Source: Methylorubrum populi
Lineage (GTDB): Bacteria > Pseudomonadota > Alphaproteobacteria > Rhizobiales > Beijerinckiaceae
Direction: 5' to 3'
Assembly: GCA_036946625.1 (NCBI GenBank)
Contig: JAQIIU010000002.1
Location: 1,290,001-1,354,000 of the forward strand
Length of the DNA stretch: 64,000 nucleotides
The notes below the pieces were generated by a model that saw only the letters and a list, made by a program, of their open reading frames with translations, did no database searches and had not been told where the DNA came from. This document shows, piece by piece, positions 1 through 8,704 of this stretch. Positions within the stretch are counted from its first letter, which is position 1. Each line of letters starts with the position of its first letter. The translations under genes were made by a program, and so were the position numbers.

Positions 1-346
1 TGAAGCGCCATTCGCGACGCACGCCGCGTGGATCGATGCGGGCGAGAAAGACCTCCAGCGGCGAGATCGCGACTTCCTCGAAGGACCTGCCCCGCCGAAA
101 ACTGACCTTCAGCGCCACGTAGAGCGCCAGCATGTCGAGGCCGAAGAAGCCGGCGATCGGCCAGAAGCCGGCGCGCCAGCAGGCGATCGAGGTGACGAAG
201 GATACGAGGCAGCACAGCCCCATGACGATCCGGAAGCCGTCCCGGCTGAGGGATTGGTGCGGACGGATCACCGCCGAATAGACCGGCCGATCCATCGTCG
301 CGGGGTCGAGCCCGTCCGGATGCGCAGGATGATTGCCGCTCGTCAT
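1..346 (-). CDS. DUF2244 domain membrane protein (partial, C-terminus outside window)
   Basis: The minus-strand frame opens with ATG at 346-344 and stays open to the window edge, giving about 115 residues beginning MTSGNHPAHPDG. After a soluble N-terminus there is the motif YSAVIRPHQSLSRDGF, then two hydrophobic segments separated by a short loop (around residues 47-63 and 66-84), then a soluble stretch. This is the layout of the DUF2244 family of small inner-membrane proteins, whose function is unknown. It is divergent from nth, with only 20 bp between the two start codons. The product assignment is from memory of the family. Confidence 0.75.
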   Translation of the reverse strand, partial: MTSGNHPAHPDGLDPATMDRPVYSAVIRPHQSLSRDGFRIVMGLCCLVSFVTSIACWRAGFWPIAGFFGLDMLALYVALKVSFRRGRSFEEVAISPLEVFLARIDPRGVRREWRF

Positions 347-366
347 GGACGGAATATAACGCGCCC

Positions 367-1179
367 ATGCCCGTGAAGAAGCCGTCCTCCCGCAGCCCCG
401 CCGTCGCGGCGGGCAAAACAATGCCGGCCAAATCCGCAAAGGTCGGAGCGAAGCCGGCCAAGCCGCGGGCCAAGCCGATGCCAGGGCTCGCGGCGAGCGT
501 CGAAACCTCGCCGGAACCCGTCGACGACGCGACCCTGGCGACGATTTTTTCGCGACTGCGTGAGGCCGCCCCGGAGCCGCGCTCGGAACTCGACTACATC
601 AACCCGTACACGCTGCTTGTGGCGGTCGTGCTCTCGGCGCAGGCGACCGACAGGAGCGTGAACCTCGCCACCGCCCCCCTCTTCGCCATTGCCGACACAC
701 CGCAGAAGATGCTGGATCTCGGCGAGGAGCGGGTGCGCCATTTCATCCGCACCATCGGCCTGTTCAACACCAAGGCGAAGAACGTCATCGCGCTCTCGCA
801 GATCCTGGTGGAGCGACACGGGGGCGCGGTGCCGCGGGAGGCCGCGGCGCTCGAAGTGCTGCCGGGCGTCGGCAAGAAGACCGCGAGCGTCGTGCTCAAC
901 GTCGCCTTCGGGGTCCCTCGGATTGCGGTCGATACCCACATCTTCCGCGTCTCGAATCGGATCCCGCTCTTCGTCGCGCCGACGACCGACAAGGTGCAGG
1001 CGGGGCTGGAAGCCCGGGTGCCCGAGCCGTTTCGGCTCAACGCGCATCACTGGCTGATCCTGCACGGGCGCTACACCTGCAAGGCGCGCCGGCCCGAATG
1101 CCCGCGCTGCGTCATCGCCGATCTCTGCCGCTCCCCATCGAAGACGACGGCGCTCGCCCCCATATCGGCGGTGGATTAG
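367..1179 (+). CDS. nth: Endonuclease III (DNA glycosylase/AP lyase)
   Basis: Base-excision-repair glycosylase acting on oxidised pyrimidines. The helix-hairpin-helix reads EVLPGVGKKTASVVLN and holds the catalytic Lys; the catalytic Asp is in VDTHIFRVSNR. A C-terminal 4Fe-4S loop C-x6-C-x2-C-x5-C (CKARRPECPRCVIADLC) is intact. The 270-residue product has a Lys/Ala/Pro-rich extension of about 55 residues before the core, so translation may instead begin at ATG 421 or 478. No Shine-Dalgarno is obvious at 367, which lies only 20 bp from the divergent DUF2244 start. Function is secure; the start is not. Confidence 0.95.
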   Translation: MPVKKPSSRSPAVAAGKTMPAKSAKVGAKPAKPRAKPMPGLAASVETSPEPVDDATLATIFSRLREAAPEPRSELDYINPYTLLVAVVLSAQATDRSVNLATAPLFAIADTPQKMLDLGEERVRHFIRTIGLFNTKAKNVIALSQILVERHGGAVPREAAALEVLPGVGKKTASVVLNVAFGVPRIAVDTHIFRVSNRIPLFVAPTTDKVQAGLEARVPEPFRLNAHHWLILHGRYTCKARRPECPRCVIADLCRSPSKTTALAPISAVD

Positions 1180-1370
1180 CCGGAGACCTGCGTCCGTGTG
1201 AACGAAGCGGTGCAGCGCCAACGCGTTGTGCTGCAAACCTCGTTCCGGTAGATTGATGCCATGGCAGCCGGGAATGGCTCTCAGGGGCACATCCCGGCCG
1301 CCCGCCCGCCAGACGGGTCGCCGCGCCGCGGATTTCGCTCACGTGCCAGTTCCGAAGGAGCCACGGCCCC

Positions 1371-2165
1371 ATGGACTTCCTCAAACCACGGTACACGCCT
1401 ATGAACCGCCGCCGTCGCATCTACGAGGGCAAGGCGAAGGTCCTCTACGAGGGACCGGAGCCGGGGACGCTCATCCAGCACTTCAAGGACGACGCGACCG
1501 CCTTCAACGCGAAGAAGCACGAAGTGATCGACGGCAAGGGCGTGCTGAACAACCGCATCTCCGAGTTCGTCTTCCAGCACCTCAACGACATCGGCGTGCC
1601 GACGCACTTCATCCGCCGACTCAACATGCGCGAGCAGTTGATCCGCGAGGTCGAGATCATCCCGCTCGAAGTGGTGGTGCGCAACGTGGCCGCCGGGTCG
1701 CTGGCCCAGCGGCTCGGGCTCGAGGAAGGCACGCAGTTGCCGCGCTCGATCATCGAGTTCTACTACAAGAACGACCAGCTCAACGACCCGATGGTGTCGG
1801 AGGAGCACATCACCGCGTTCGGCTGGGCGACCCCCCAGGAGATCGACGACATCATGGCGCTGGCCATCCGCGTCAACGACTTCCTCTCCGGCCTCTTCCT
1901 CGGCGTCGGCATCCGGCTCGTCGACTTCAAGATGGAGACCGGGCGCCTGTGGGAAGGCGACCTGATGCGCATCGTCGTCGCCGACGAGATCTCTCCCGAT
2001 TCCTGCCGGCTGTGGGACATCAAGTCCTCGGACAAGCTCGACAAGGACCGTTTCCGCAAGGATCTCGGCGGCCTGATCGAGGCCTACACGGAAGTCGCCA
2101 AGCGCCTCGGCATCATGTCCGAGAACGAGAAGGTCCAGGCCGGCGGGCCGCGCCTGGTGCAGTGA
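1371..2165 (+). CDS. purC: Phosphoribosylaminoimidazole-succinocarboxamide synthase (SAICAR synthetase)
   Basis: ATP-dependent step of purine synthesis joining aspartate to CAIR. The 264-residue protein has the signature [12 protein letters not shown] at the N-terminus, [30 protein letters not shown] and the active-site region [17 protein letters not shown]. This is the short monofunctional bacterial form. A second ATG at 1401 ([10 protein letters not shown]) would give the more usual N-terminus, so the first ten residues are uncertain. It stands apart from purS-purQ, which lie 11 kb away. A CCGCGC/GCGCGG hairpin follows the stop and may end transcription. Confidence 0.95.
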   Translation: MDFLKPRYTPMNRRRRIYEGKAKVLYEGPEPGTLIQHFKDDATAFNAKKHEVIDGKGVLNNRISEFVFQHLNDIGVPTHFIRRLNMREQLIREVEIIPLEVVVRNVAAGSLAQRLGLEEGTQLPRSIIEFYYKNDQLNDPMVSEEHITAFGWATPQEIDDIMALAIRVNDFLSGLFLGVGIRLVDFKMETGRLWEGDLMRIVVADEISPDSCRLWDIKSSDKLDKDRFRKDLGGLIEAYTEVAKRLGIMSENEKVQAGGPRLVQ

Positions 2166-2170
2166 GACTT

Positions 2171-2185
2171 CCGCGCTCAGCGCGG
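2171..2185. terminator. Short GC hairpin between convergent genes
   Basis: CCGCGC-TCA-GCGCGG forms a perfect 6-bp stem between the purC stop and the convergent glycosyltransferase, whose stop codon forms the loop. There is no T-run on either side, so intrinsic termination is only a possibility. Confidence 0.3.
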
Positions 2186-3823
2186 TGAGGCCGGCTCCAG
2201 ACCGGTCCAGCCGCGGCGCAGGCGCAGATGGGTCGAGAGATCCGGATCGAAGCCCGGATGATAATGGGGGTCCTGCGCCAGCAGCGGCCCCCATCGCCTT
2301 CTCAGCGCCTCCACCTCGGCGCGATGGCGGGCAGCCGCCTCGGTCGAGGGCCGGCGGCTCGCGGATTCGCGGTGATGCAGCACGGCGCCGCCGACGAAGA
2401 GCGTTTGCAGGCCGACCGCGTTCAGCCTGAGGCAGAGATCGACGTCGTTGAAGTCGATGCGGAAGGTCGCGGCGTCGAAGCCACCGACCCGTCGGAATTT
2501 CCCGGCCTCGACGACGAGGCAGGCGGCGGTGACCGCCGAGACGGCGCGGGTTGCCCGCAGGGCACCGAGATAGCCGAAGGCCTCGCCGGAGAAGTAACGG
2601 TGGCCGTGGGTGACGAGCCCGCCGGTGCCGAGCACGATGCCGCCGTGCTGGATGCGGCCCTCGCCGTCGATCAGCCGTGCGCCGACGGCGCCGATCCCGG
2701 GGCGCGAAGCCTCGCGGACCATCCGCTCCAGCCAATCCGGTGCCTCGGCCTCGACGTCGTTGTTGACGAAGGCGAGCAGCGTTCCCCGCGCCTCTTCCGC
2801 GGCGCGGTTGTTGATCGCGGCGAAATCGAAGGGGCCGGGACAGGGGAGGATCCGTGCAGCCCCCTCGGCTTCCAGGGCGCGGAAATAGGCGAGCGTTTCC
2901 GGTTCGCTACTTTCGTTGTCGCAGATCAGGATGTCCTTGGCCGGCCAGTCGGTGCGATGGCGCAGGCTCTCGATGCAGGGCCGGAGCAGGTCGAGGCGGT
3001 CGCGGGTCGGGACGATCAGGCTGACGAGGGAACGCGGCTCCGGCAGGGGCCTCCGTACCTCGATCACGCCGTCCGCTCGGATGCGCGCGTGGGTCGTCCC
3101 CTCCCCCGCCCGGTCGAGATCGTCGCGCACGGCGTCGAGACGAGCCTGCCGGCTCTCCGCCCGCCCCTCCCCGGAACCGGTGAAGTCCCCGAACGAGAGC
3201 AATCGTGGGAGATGGTGCACGGCGCGCGGGCCGAAGCGGTTCGCGATCCGGAAAACGAGGTCGAGCGGCGTCGCGTCGGCGAACGGACCGAGCGCGATCA
3301 TACGGGCGCGGCGAAACGCGATCACCGGCCCGATGTAATCGACCGCATGCAGGTAGTCCCGGTCGAAGGCCGGCCGCAGGACCGGCAGCCAGCCGCTGCC
3401 GGAGGGCGATTTGAACAGGGCATCGCCGTAGAGGGCGTGGCAATCCGGGTCGGCGAAGGCGGCGGCGATGGCGGCGGCCGCACCTTGCGCGATGAACTGG
3501 CCCGGCACGGACAGCAGGACGATCGGGCATCCCTGGGGCGCGACACGGATCGCGCCCTGCGGGTCCGGCTCGATCCGCTCGATGCCGGCTGCGGCGAGAG
3601 CGGCGGGCGGCTCGTGTCCCGGCAGGCGTGCGGCGGGAACGGCGAGGCGGTGATGGGCCCCGCTCAGGGCGATGAGGCCTTGCGCCGCCCGCAGCCGCCT
3701 CCCCGACAGACGGGTCAGCAGAATCGCGCAGGCGCGGGCCGGATGGCGCAGCGCATAGGCGAGGCGTCCGGGCACGGGCTCAACGGCGAAGCGCAGGGCG
3801 TCGGGAAGCGCATCGGCGCTCAT
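2177..3823 (-). CDS. Family 2 glycosyltransferase (downstream of pair)
   Basis: Product of 548 residues with a C-terminal GT-A domain beginning SLVSLIVPTRDRLDLLRPC, followed by DILICDNESSEPETLAYF, the metal-site-like FVNNDVEAEAPDWLERM, and FRIDFNDVDLCLRLNAVG. The N-terminal half lacks clear catalytic motifs. The ATG at 3823 overlaps the stop of the upstream glycosyltransferase by 4 nt (ATGA), favouring this start over an upstream in-frame ATG at 4006. The family transfers sugars from nucleotide donors; acceptor and polysaccharide are unknown. Co-translation with its paralogue suggests a shared surface-glycan pathway. No other polysaccharide genes adjoin. Confidence 0.88.
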   Translation of the reverse strand: MSADALPDALRFAVEPVPGRLAYALRHPARACAILLTRLSGRRLRAAQGLIALSGAHHRLAVPAARLPGHEPPAALAAAGIERIEPDPQGAIRVAPQGCPIVLLSVPGQFIAQGAAAAIAAAFADPDCHALYGDALFKSPSGSGWLPVLRPAFDRDYLHAVDYIGPVIAFRRARMIALGPFADATPLDLVFRIANRFGPRAVHHLPRLLSFGDFTGSGEGRAESRQARLDAVRDDLDRAGEGTTHARIRADGVIEVRRPLPEPRSLVSLIVPTRDRLDLLRPCIESLRHRTDWPAKDILICDNESSEPETLAYFRALEAEGAARILPCPGPFDFAAINNRAAEEARGTLLAFVNNDVEAEAPDWLERMVREASRPGIGAVGARLIDGEGRIQHGGIVLGTGGLVTHGHRYFSGEAFGYLGALRATRAVSAVTAACLVVEAGKFRRVGGFDAATFRIDFNDVDLCLRLNAVGLQTLFVGGAVLHHRESASRRPSTEAAARHRAEVEALRRRWGPLLAQDPHYHPGFDPDLSTHLRLRRGWTGLEPASPR

Positions 3824-5865
3824 TCCAGTTCCTCGCCGAAGGTCGTGAGCGAGAGGGCCGGATGGTAGAACGGGTCGTGCCGGATCACGTCGCGCCAGCG
3901 CGCGGTGAAGACGGCGGCCTCGCGCTCGAAGCGGTCGCGCGCCGCCCCGACCGGCCGCCCGCGGCTCACCGATTCGAGGTGGGACAGGGGGGCGTGAGGG
4001 GTCCACATCGTCTTCCAGCCTCGGACGCCGAGGCGCAGGCAGAAATCGATGTCATTGAAATCGACCGCGAACGCCGTCTCGTCGAACCCGCCGACCGCAA
4101 GATACTTCTCCCGCGCCACGGCGAGGCAGGCCGCGGTGACGCCCGAGACTTCGTGGGCGACCCGCAGGCGGTCGAGATGGCCCGGGGTGTCGGCGGGGCG
4201 GCGGCGCAGGATGTGGCCGGCCTCGCCGCCGAGCCCCACCACGACGCCCGCGTGCTGCAGCCGTCCGTCGCCGTAGAGCAGCTTGGCCCCGACCGCGCCG
4301 ACCTCCGGCCGGACCGCCTGCGCGACGAGGGCGTCGAGCCAGTCGGGCCGCAGAACCGCCACGTCGTTGTTGAGCAGAACCAGGATCGCGCCGCGGGCGG
4401 TCCGCGCGCCGGCATTGACCATGGCGGAGAAGTTGAAGGGGCGTGGGTCGCTCTCGATGCGCACCCGAGGGTCGGTCCGCAGCCGGTCGTAGAGCGCCGA
4501 CACCGCCGGCTCGGTCGACCCATTGTCCACGATGATCAGTTCGATGGCGGGATAGGCGGTCTTCGTCAGAACGTCCGCGGTGACCCGTGCGATCAGGTCG
4601 AGCCGGTCGCGGGACGGGATGATCACGCTGACGAGCGGCGCCGGCTCGGGACGCGGCCAGAGCAGGTCGAGCACACCGTCGCGCAAGGATGTCCGCGCCG
4701 GGGAGCCGGTCGCGCGAAGGTGGCGGTCGAGATGCGGCGCGCGGGCGGATGCGTCGGGCGCGGACGGCGCCCGGCGGCACAGGATGCGCGGAAGATGGGT
4801 GACGCGGGCCGCGCCGCAGGCGGCGAGATCGAGGGCAACGGCGAACGCGCGGGCGTCGCCCACCGGTTCAGCGGGCAGGGTCGCGAGCAGCGCGCGCGCG
4901 ACCAGCGAAGGGGCGCCAACATAGCCGGTCGCGAGAGCGAAGTCGGGGCTCCAGTCCGGCTTCAGGCGCGGCGTCGGCTTTCGCCCCCCCGTCTCCTCGT
5001 CGGCATAGATCAGGTCGAATGCTTCAGCGCCGAATGCGCGCGCGAGCAGGGTCAGGGCCTCGGGTGCGAGCACGTCGTCGGGGCGCAGCAGGCCGAACAG
5101 CTCGGCCTCGCCGCAGAGGTCGTGCATCGTCGCGGACGGATTCCAGGCGGCGGAGGCGACGCGCGGATCGGTGCCGCTCGGCTTCGGCGGATCGCCGTCC
5201 GTCCAGGCGACGAGGAGCGACCAGTTGCGGTGACTCTGCTTCCGCAGGGCGGCCACGCTGCGGGCCACGGCATCGGCCCGCATCGGCGAAGCGGTCAGGA
5301 CGAGCCGGATCGGCACCTCGGATCCCGATCCCGCCGACAGGGCCGAACGCAGACGCGCCGCCTTCCAGGCCGGATAGCGGCCGAGCGGCGTCACGGCGCA
5401 GGCGCCGCGCAGGCTGTCGCGCCAGCGGCGCTGATCGCGGAGCGCACGGGCGCGCACGGCCGCCGCGGCCCGCCCCGGCCGCTTCAGCAGGGCTTCGACG
5501 AAGACGCTCGCGCTGCCGCGCAGGCCGACACGCTCCAGCACGAAGTCCGGCTCGGCGGCGATCTCGATCCCCTCGCAATCCGGCGGCAGGTAGCCGAGCC
5601 AGCGGGCGACGCCGAGCGCCACGCCCGGCAGCACGAAGGTGTCCGGCCGCCCGGCGGCGCGCAGCAGGCGCAGCAGCGGGCGCTGTGGCCGGGCCCGCGC
5701 CGGCAGCGTGTAGGTCAGGACGATCCAGACGCCGCGGGGGACGCCCGGCAGCACGAGACGACGGTCGAACAGCGGGTCGTCGGCGGGTGCGAGGGAGAAC
5801 GGGGTTGGCCGGCCCCGCCATGGATCAGGCGTGGCGATGCCGTCCTCCGGCACGTTCGGAGCCAT
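3820..5865 (-). CDS. Two-domain family 2 glycosyltransferase (upstream of pair)
   Basis: Product of 681 residues. A degenerate first GT2-like part contains DLIYADEETGGRKPTPRLK and KPDWSPDFALATGYVG, a pattern typical of long two-domain GT2 proteins. The canonical domain follows: PLVSVIIPSRDRLDLIARV, IELIIVDNGSTEP, LLNNDVAVLRPDWLDALV, VSGVTAACLAV and FAVDFNDIDFCLRLG. The C-terminus aligns by eye with its downstream neighbour, so the two look like diverged duplicates. They overlap by 4 nt. A role in surface polysaccharide or glycoconjugate assembly is inference; the donor sugar cannot be read from sequence. Confidence 0.88.
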   Translation of the reverse strand: MAPNVPEDGIATPDPWRGRPTPFSLAPADDPLFDRRLVLPGVPRGVWIVLTYTLPARARPQRPLLRLLRAAGRPDTFVLPGVALGVARWLGYLPPDCEGIEIAAEPDFVLERVGLRGSASVFVEALLKRPGRAAAAVRARALRDQRRWRDSLRGACAVTPLGRYPAWKAARLRSALSAGSGSEVPIRLVLTASPMRADAVARSVAALRKQSHRNWSLLVAWTDGDPPKPSGTDPRVASAAWNPSATMHDLCGEAELFGLLRPDDVLAPEALTLLARAFGAEAFDLIYADEETGGRKPTPRLKPDWSPDFALATGYVGAPSLVARALLATLPAEPVGDARAFAVALDLAACGAARVTHLPRILCRRAPSAPDASARAPHLDRHLRATGSPARTSLRDGVLDLLWPRPEPAPLVSVIIPSRDRLDLIARVTADVLTKTAYPAIELIIVDNGSTEPAVSALYDRLRTDPRVRIESDPRPFNFSAMVNAGARTARGAILVLLNNDVAVLRPDWLDALVAQAVRPEVGAVGAKLLYGDGRLQHAGVVVGLGGEAGHILRRRPADTPGHLDRLRVAHEVSGVTAACLAVAREKYLAVGGFDETAFAVDFNDIDFCLRLGVRGWKTMWTPHAPLSHLESVSRGRPVGAARDRFEREAAVFTARWRDVIRHDPFYHPALSLTTFGEELE

Positions 5866-5883
5866 GCTGCCGGGGCGGTCGCA

Positions 5884-6531
5884 TCATTGACCGGCCGCGG
5901 CCCCGCCGAGCTCCGGCGCGGCGGCCGGCGCGGGCTTGCGGCGGCGCGCGGCCGGCTTCGCCCGGCCGGCCGCACCGACCAGGCTCACCTCGATGTCGTA
6001 ATCCGTCGCCTTGTCGGCGGGCACGCCGAGGTCGTTCTCGATCATCGTGGCCTCGCCCTGCGCGGCGCCCACGGGGACCGTCACGGCGACCCGGTGACTG
6101 CGGGTCATCACGGTCTGCTCGTTGGATTTGATGGTGACCGTCACCGGGGCGTCGAAGCGCCCGGCCGCCCCGGCCGGTCCGAGCAGCGCGCGCAGTTCGA
6201 CGCCCACCCGCACCGCGACCGAGCCGTCGGGTCGTGCCTTGCACTCCCGGCTGAGGCGGCTGAACACGATCTGATGGCGCAGGCGGGTGTTGTCGCCCGC
6301 CGTCCCGGCGAAGGCCTGGACCGCGGCGCCCCCGTCCGGCACGAAGACCGGCGGGCAATAGGCATCGTCCGGATCCTGCGCCCGCGGCGCGGTGACCGAG
6401 GAGGCGCCTCCCTCGCCGCCGCCGAACATGTTCTTGAAGAAGCTGCCCGATTCGGCCCGCGCGGGATCGGAGCAAGCGAGACCGGAGCATGCGAGCACAA
6501 GCCCGCCGAGGATCTTCCACGCCCTGCGCAT
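5884..6531 (-). CDS. Putative secreted protein of unknown function
   Basis: Product of 215 residues with a signal peptide (MRRAWKILGGLVLACSGLAC...ARAES). An internal cysteine follows the hydrophobic core, so lipidation is possible. The mature part is rich in beta-prone segments (APVTVTIKSNEQTVMTRSHR, HRVAVTVPVGAAQGEATM) and ends in an Ala/Pro/Lys-rich tail. It lies 43 bp downstream of the IalB-family gene on the same strand. No known domain was recognised. Its look, a secreted beta-rich protein, fits a periplasmic or envelope role. Confidence 0.75.
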   Translation of the reverse strand: MRRAWKILGGLVLACSGLACSDPARAESGSFFKNMFGGGEGGASSVTAPRAQDPDDAYCPPVFVPDGGAAVQAFAGTAGDNTRLRHQIVFSRLSRECKARPDGSVAVRVGVELRALLGPAGAAGRFDAPVTVTIKSNEQTVMTRSHRVAVTVPVGAAQGEATMIENDLGVPADKATDYDIEVSLVGAAGRAKPAARRRKPAPAAAPELGGAAAGQ

Positions 6532-6574
6532 CGCCCTGCGGTTCCCCTTGCCGTTTGCTGCCGCGCCGAAGTTC

Positions 6575-7117
6575 CTACTTCAGCGTGTCGAAGCCGGGGC
6601 CGAAGCCCTTCATCGAGACCGGGACGCCGACGCCCTCCTCCGGCGTCTGGAAGATGATGAAGGTCGCCTGCGCCCCGTTGCGCAGCGATTTGATCAGGCC
6701 GTCGTCCATCACGACCTCGGCGACGCAGCCCGTGCTCAGGCAGCGCACGAAGCTGGCGCGGCCGATGTCGGTCTGGTCGATCTTGAGGCCGAGGCCGGAG
6801 GGCAGCAGCACGCCGAGCGGCGCCACCACGCGCAGCAGGTAGCCGCGGTTGTCGGCGGTCTTCAGCACGATGACGACGAGGTTGAGGTTCGGCCGGTCCT
6901 CCGCCGCCACGTACTGCACCAGGGCGCATTGCTCGGATTTGGCGCCGGCCGGCGTCTCGCAGCGCAACTGCCAATCGTCGAAGGTCTTGCGCACGGTGCC
7001 CTGGGCCTGCGCCGCGCCGCCCCCGGCCAGAACCGCCGCGGCGGCCAGGGATGCCAGCGCGAGGCCGCAGCCGGCACCGGAGCAGCGCGCCCGAACCACG
7101 CCCGCAAACAGACTCAT
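6575..7117 (-). CDS. Invasion-associated locus B (IalB) family secreted protein
   Basis: The start at ATG 7117 gives MSLFAGVVRARC followed by a hydrophobic signal segment ending AQAQGTVRKTF, for a 180-residue product. Family marks are FDDWQLRCETPAGAKSEQCA near the N-terminus, the central NLNLVVIVLKTADN, LLPSGLGLKID and the late Cys pair FVRCLSTGCVAEVVMDD. IalB-like proteins are periplasmic or outer-membrane-associated in many alphaproteobacteria, including non-pathogens; biochemical function is unknown. A longer frame reaches 7228 but would bury the signal peptide, so 7117 is preferred. Confidence 0.85.
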   Translation of the reverse strand: MSLFAGVVRARCSGAGCGLALASLAAAAVLAGGGAAQAQGTVRKTFDDWQLRCETPAGAKSEQCALVQYVAAEDRPNLNLVVIVLKTADNRGYLLRVVAPLGVLLPSGLGLKIDQTDIGRASFVRCLSTGCVAEVVMDDGLIKSLRNGAQATFIIFQTPEEGVGVPVSMKGFGPGFDTLK

Positions 7118-7343
7118 ACGAACTCCGATCGATCGCTTCGTGATGCGGCGTCCGGCCCCGGCGGACCGCCACCGCGCCGACGCGGAGGAGCGCCGCGCAG
7201 GCTCGGGCGTTCGGACCATGCAGGTCACCCGGTGTCAAGCAATCGCGGCGAGGGTGTGTCGGGTCATGGGGCGAAGCGGCTACCCCTGCGCGCCCGGCTG
7301 CCCTAGAGTAAGGCCAAGCTGTCCATCATCCGAGGAACCCGCC

Positions 7344-7763
7344 ATGCGCCGCCTCGCCTCCTCCTTCGCCCTCGCGATGCTTCTCGTCGCGGCGGGTTGC
7401 GGGGGCGCCTCCGCCCTGTCCCTCCCCTTCGAGGAGTCGGACTACCTGCCGCCCGAGGCGACGACGACCTATGTCGAGCGCTCCCTCAACCATCAGGCGC
7501 CGCTCACCATCGAGCACCCGCCGGTGGAGCGGAACCCGCGCGGACGCCGCCGCGGCGACGCTGCGGCCATCGCCGGCTTCTGCCGGGACGGCGGCACGGT
7601 TCTGCGCCGCGACGAGATGGGCCGCCCGACCTACCTGCGCCAGCGCGAAGTCTGCGACAACGTCGCCCCCCGCACCCTGTGGCCGGGCCACGTCGAGCCG
7701 CGCCCGGCCTGGCCGGCGGAGCGGGCCGGCGTCCGCAGCCGGGCGATCGTGACGAAGTACTGA
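7344..7763 (+). CDS. Small putative lipoprotein
   Basis: Product of 139 residues beginning MRRLASSFALAMLLVAAGCGG, where LVAAGC is an acceptable though not ideal lipobox; otherwise it would be cleaved as an ordinary signal peptide. The mature part contains a GFCRDGGTVLRRDEMGRPTY block and two further cysteines, and no recognised domain. It is divergent from the IalB-family gene across a 226-bp gap. An in-frame AGGAACC stretch precedes the ATG. Gene reality is supported by the signal sequence and coding bias; function is unknown. Confidence 0.7.
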   Translation: MRRLASSFALAMLLVAAGCGGASALSLPFEESDYLPPEATTTYVERSLNHQAPLTIEHPPVERNPRGRRRGDAAAIAGFCRDGGTVLRRDEMGRPTYLRQREVCDNVAPRTLWPGHVEPRPAWPAERAGVRSRAIVTKY

Positions 7764-7905
7764 GCGGGGACGGTGCGGCGACCGGCCGAGCAGCGCCGCT
7801 GGCGAAGATTTCGTTCCCCATCCGGGAGTGGGGCCGCCGGAGGCAACACCGTGCCGCCGTGCGAGGCCGGTCCCGCCGGCCCCGAGGCGCTGCGCCCGAG
7901 TCTGA

Positions 7906-8685
7906 TCAGCCGTAGCGGTGCAGCGTCGAGCCGTGCCGCTTCAGCCAGCGCTCCGCCTCGTCGACGTTGGGGCAGAGGTCGTTGGCGAGCGCCCAGAAGC
8001 GGGGGGAATGGTTCATCTCCCGCAGATGCGCCATCTCGTGGGCGACGAGATAGTCGAGCACCACCGGCGGCGCCAGGATCAGGCGCCAGGAGAAGTTCAG
8101 CTCGCCCCGGGCCGTGCAGGAACCCCATCGGCTGCGGGTGTCGCGCAGGGTCACCCGCGCCGGCCGCTGCCCGAGCCGCGCCGCGTAGACGGCCACCGCC
8201 TGCGACAGGTCGCGCCGCGCCTCCCGCATCAGGAACTCGCGGACGCGCCGGGGCATGTGGGTCGTCTCGCCGGGCACCGCGAGGGTGGCGCTCGCCGGGT
8301 CCGCCTCGGCGGTGCCGCGGCCCTCGCGCGGCACGATCCGGTGCGGCACGCCCCGCAGCGGGACGACCGAGCCGGCGGTGAACGGCACTCGCTCCGGCAG
8401 CTTGGCGAGGCGGCCGGCGATCCAGCCGCCGTGGCTCTGCGCGAATTTCTGGGCCGTGGCCAGGGACGAGCGGGTCGGCAGGGTGAGCACCACCGCGCCG
8501 GTCGCGTTCGACACCCGCAGGGTCAGCCGGCGCGCGGTCGGCCGCCGCAGGACGGCGACGCGGAACGTCCGGCCCTCGTGGGCGATCTCGATGTGATCCG
8601 GATCCGGCCGTCGCAGCAGGGCGCGCGTCATGGCGGCCAGCCTAGCCGCAGCCGGCCGGCTCAGCCATCCCGGCAGCCCGTCCAT
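7906..8685 (-). CDS. YgjP/SprT-like (DUF45) metallopeptidase family protein
   Basis: Product of about 259 residues. The C-terminal zinc-peptidase site reads LVAHEMAHLREMNHSPRFW (HExxH plus a downstream His), preceded by the conserved TRSRWGSCTARGELNFSWRL. The N-terminal part (RTFRVAVLRRPTARRLTLRV) matches the YgjP/DUF45 beta region. Family members are predicted cytosolic metal-dependent proteases with unknown substrates. ATG 8685 is used; an internal ATG at 8631 begins just before the conserved domain and is equally possible. It sits 19 bp downstream of phaZ on the same strand. Confidence 0.88.
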   Translation of the reverse strand: MDGLPGWLSRPAAARLAAMTRALLRRPDPDHIEIAHEGRTFRVAVLRRPTARRLTLRVSNATGAVVLTLPTRSSLATAQKFAQSHGGWIAGRLAKLPERVPFTAGSVVPLRGVPHRIVPREGRGTAEADPASATLAVPGETTHMPRRVREFLMREARRDLSQAVAVYAARLGQRPARVTLRDTRSRWGSCTARGELNFSWRLILAPPVVLDYLVAHEMAHLREMNHSPRFWALANDLCPNVDEAERWLKRHGSTLHRYG

Positions 8686-8704
8686 CACCGGAAATCCGCT
8701 GGCA

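Noticed and set aside
3862..6657. A 931-codon plus-strand open frame
   Set aside because: It lies opposite the larger glycosyltransferase and the secreted protein; the composition is that of a reversed GC-rich gene and no domain is visible.
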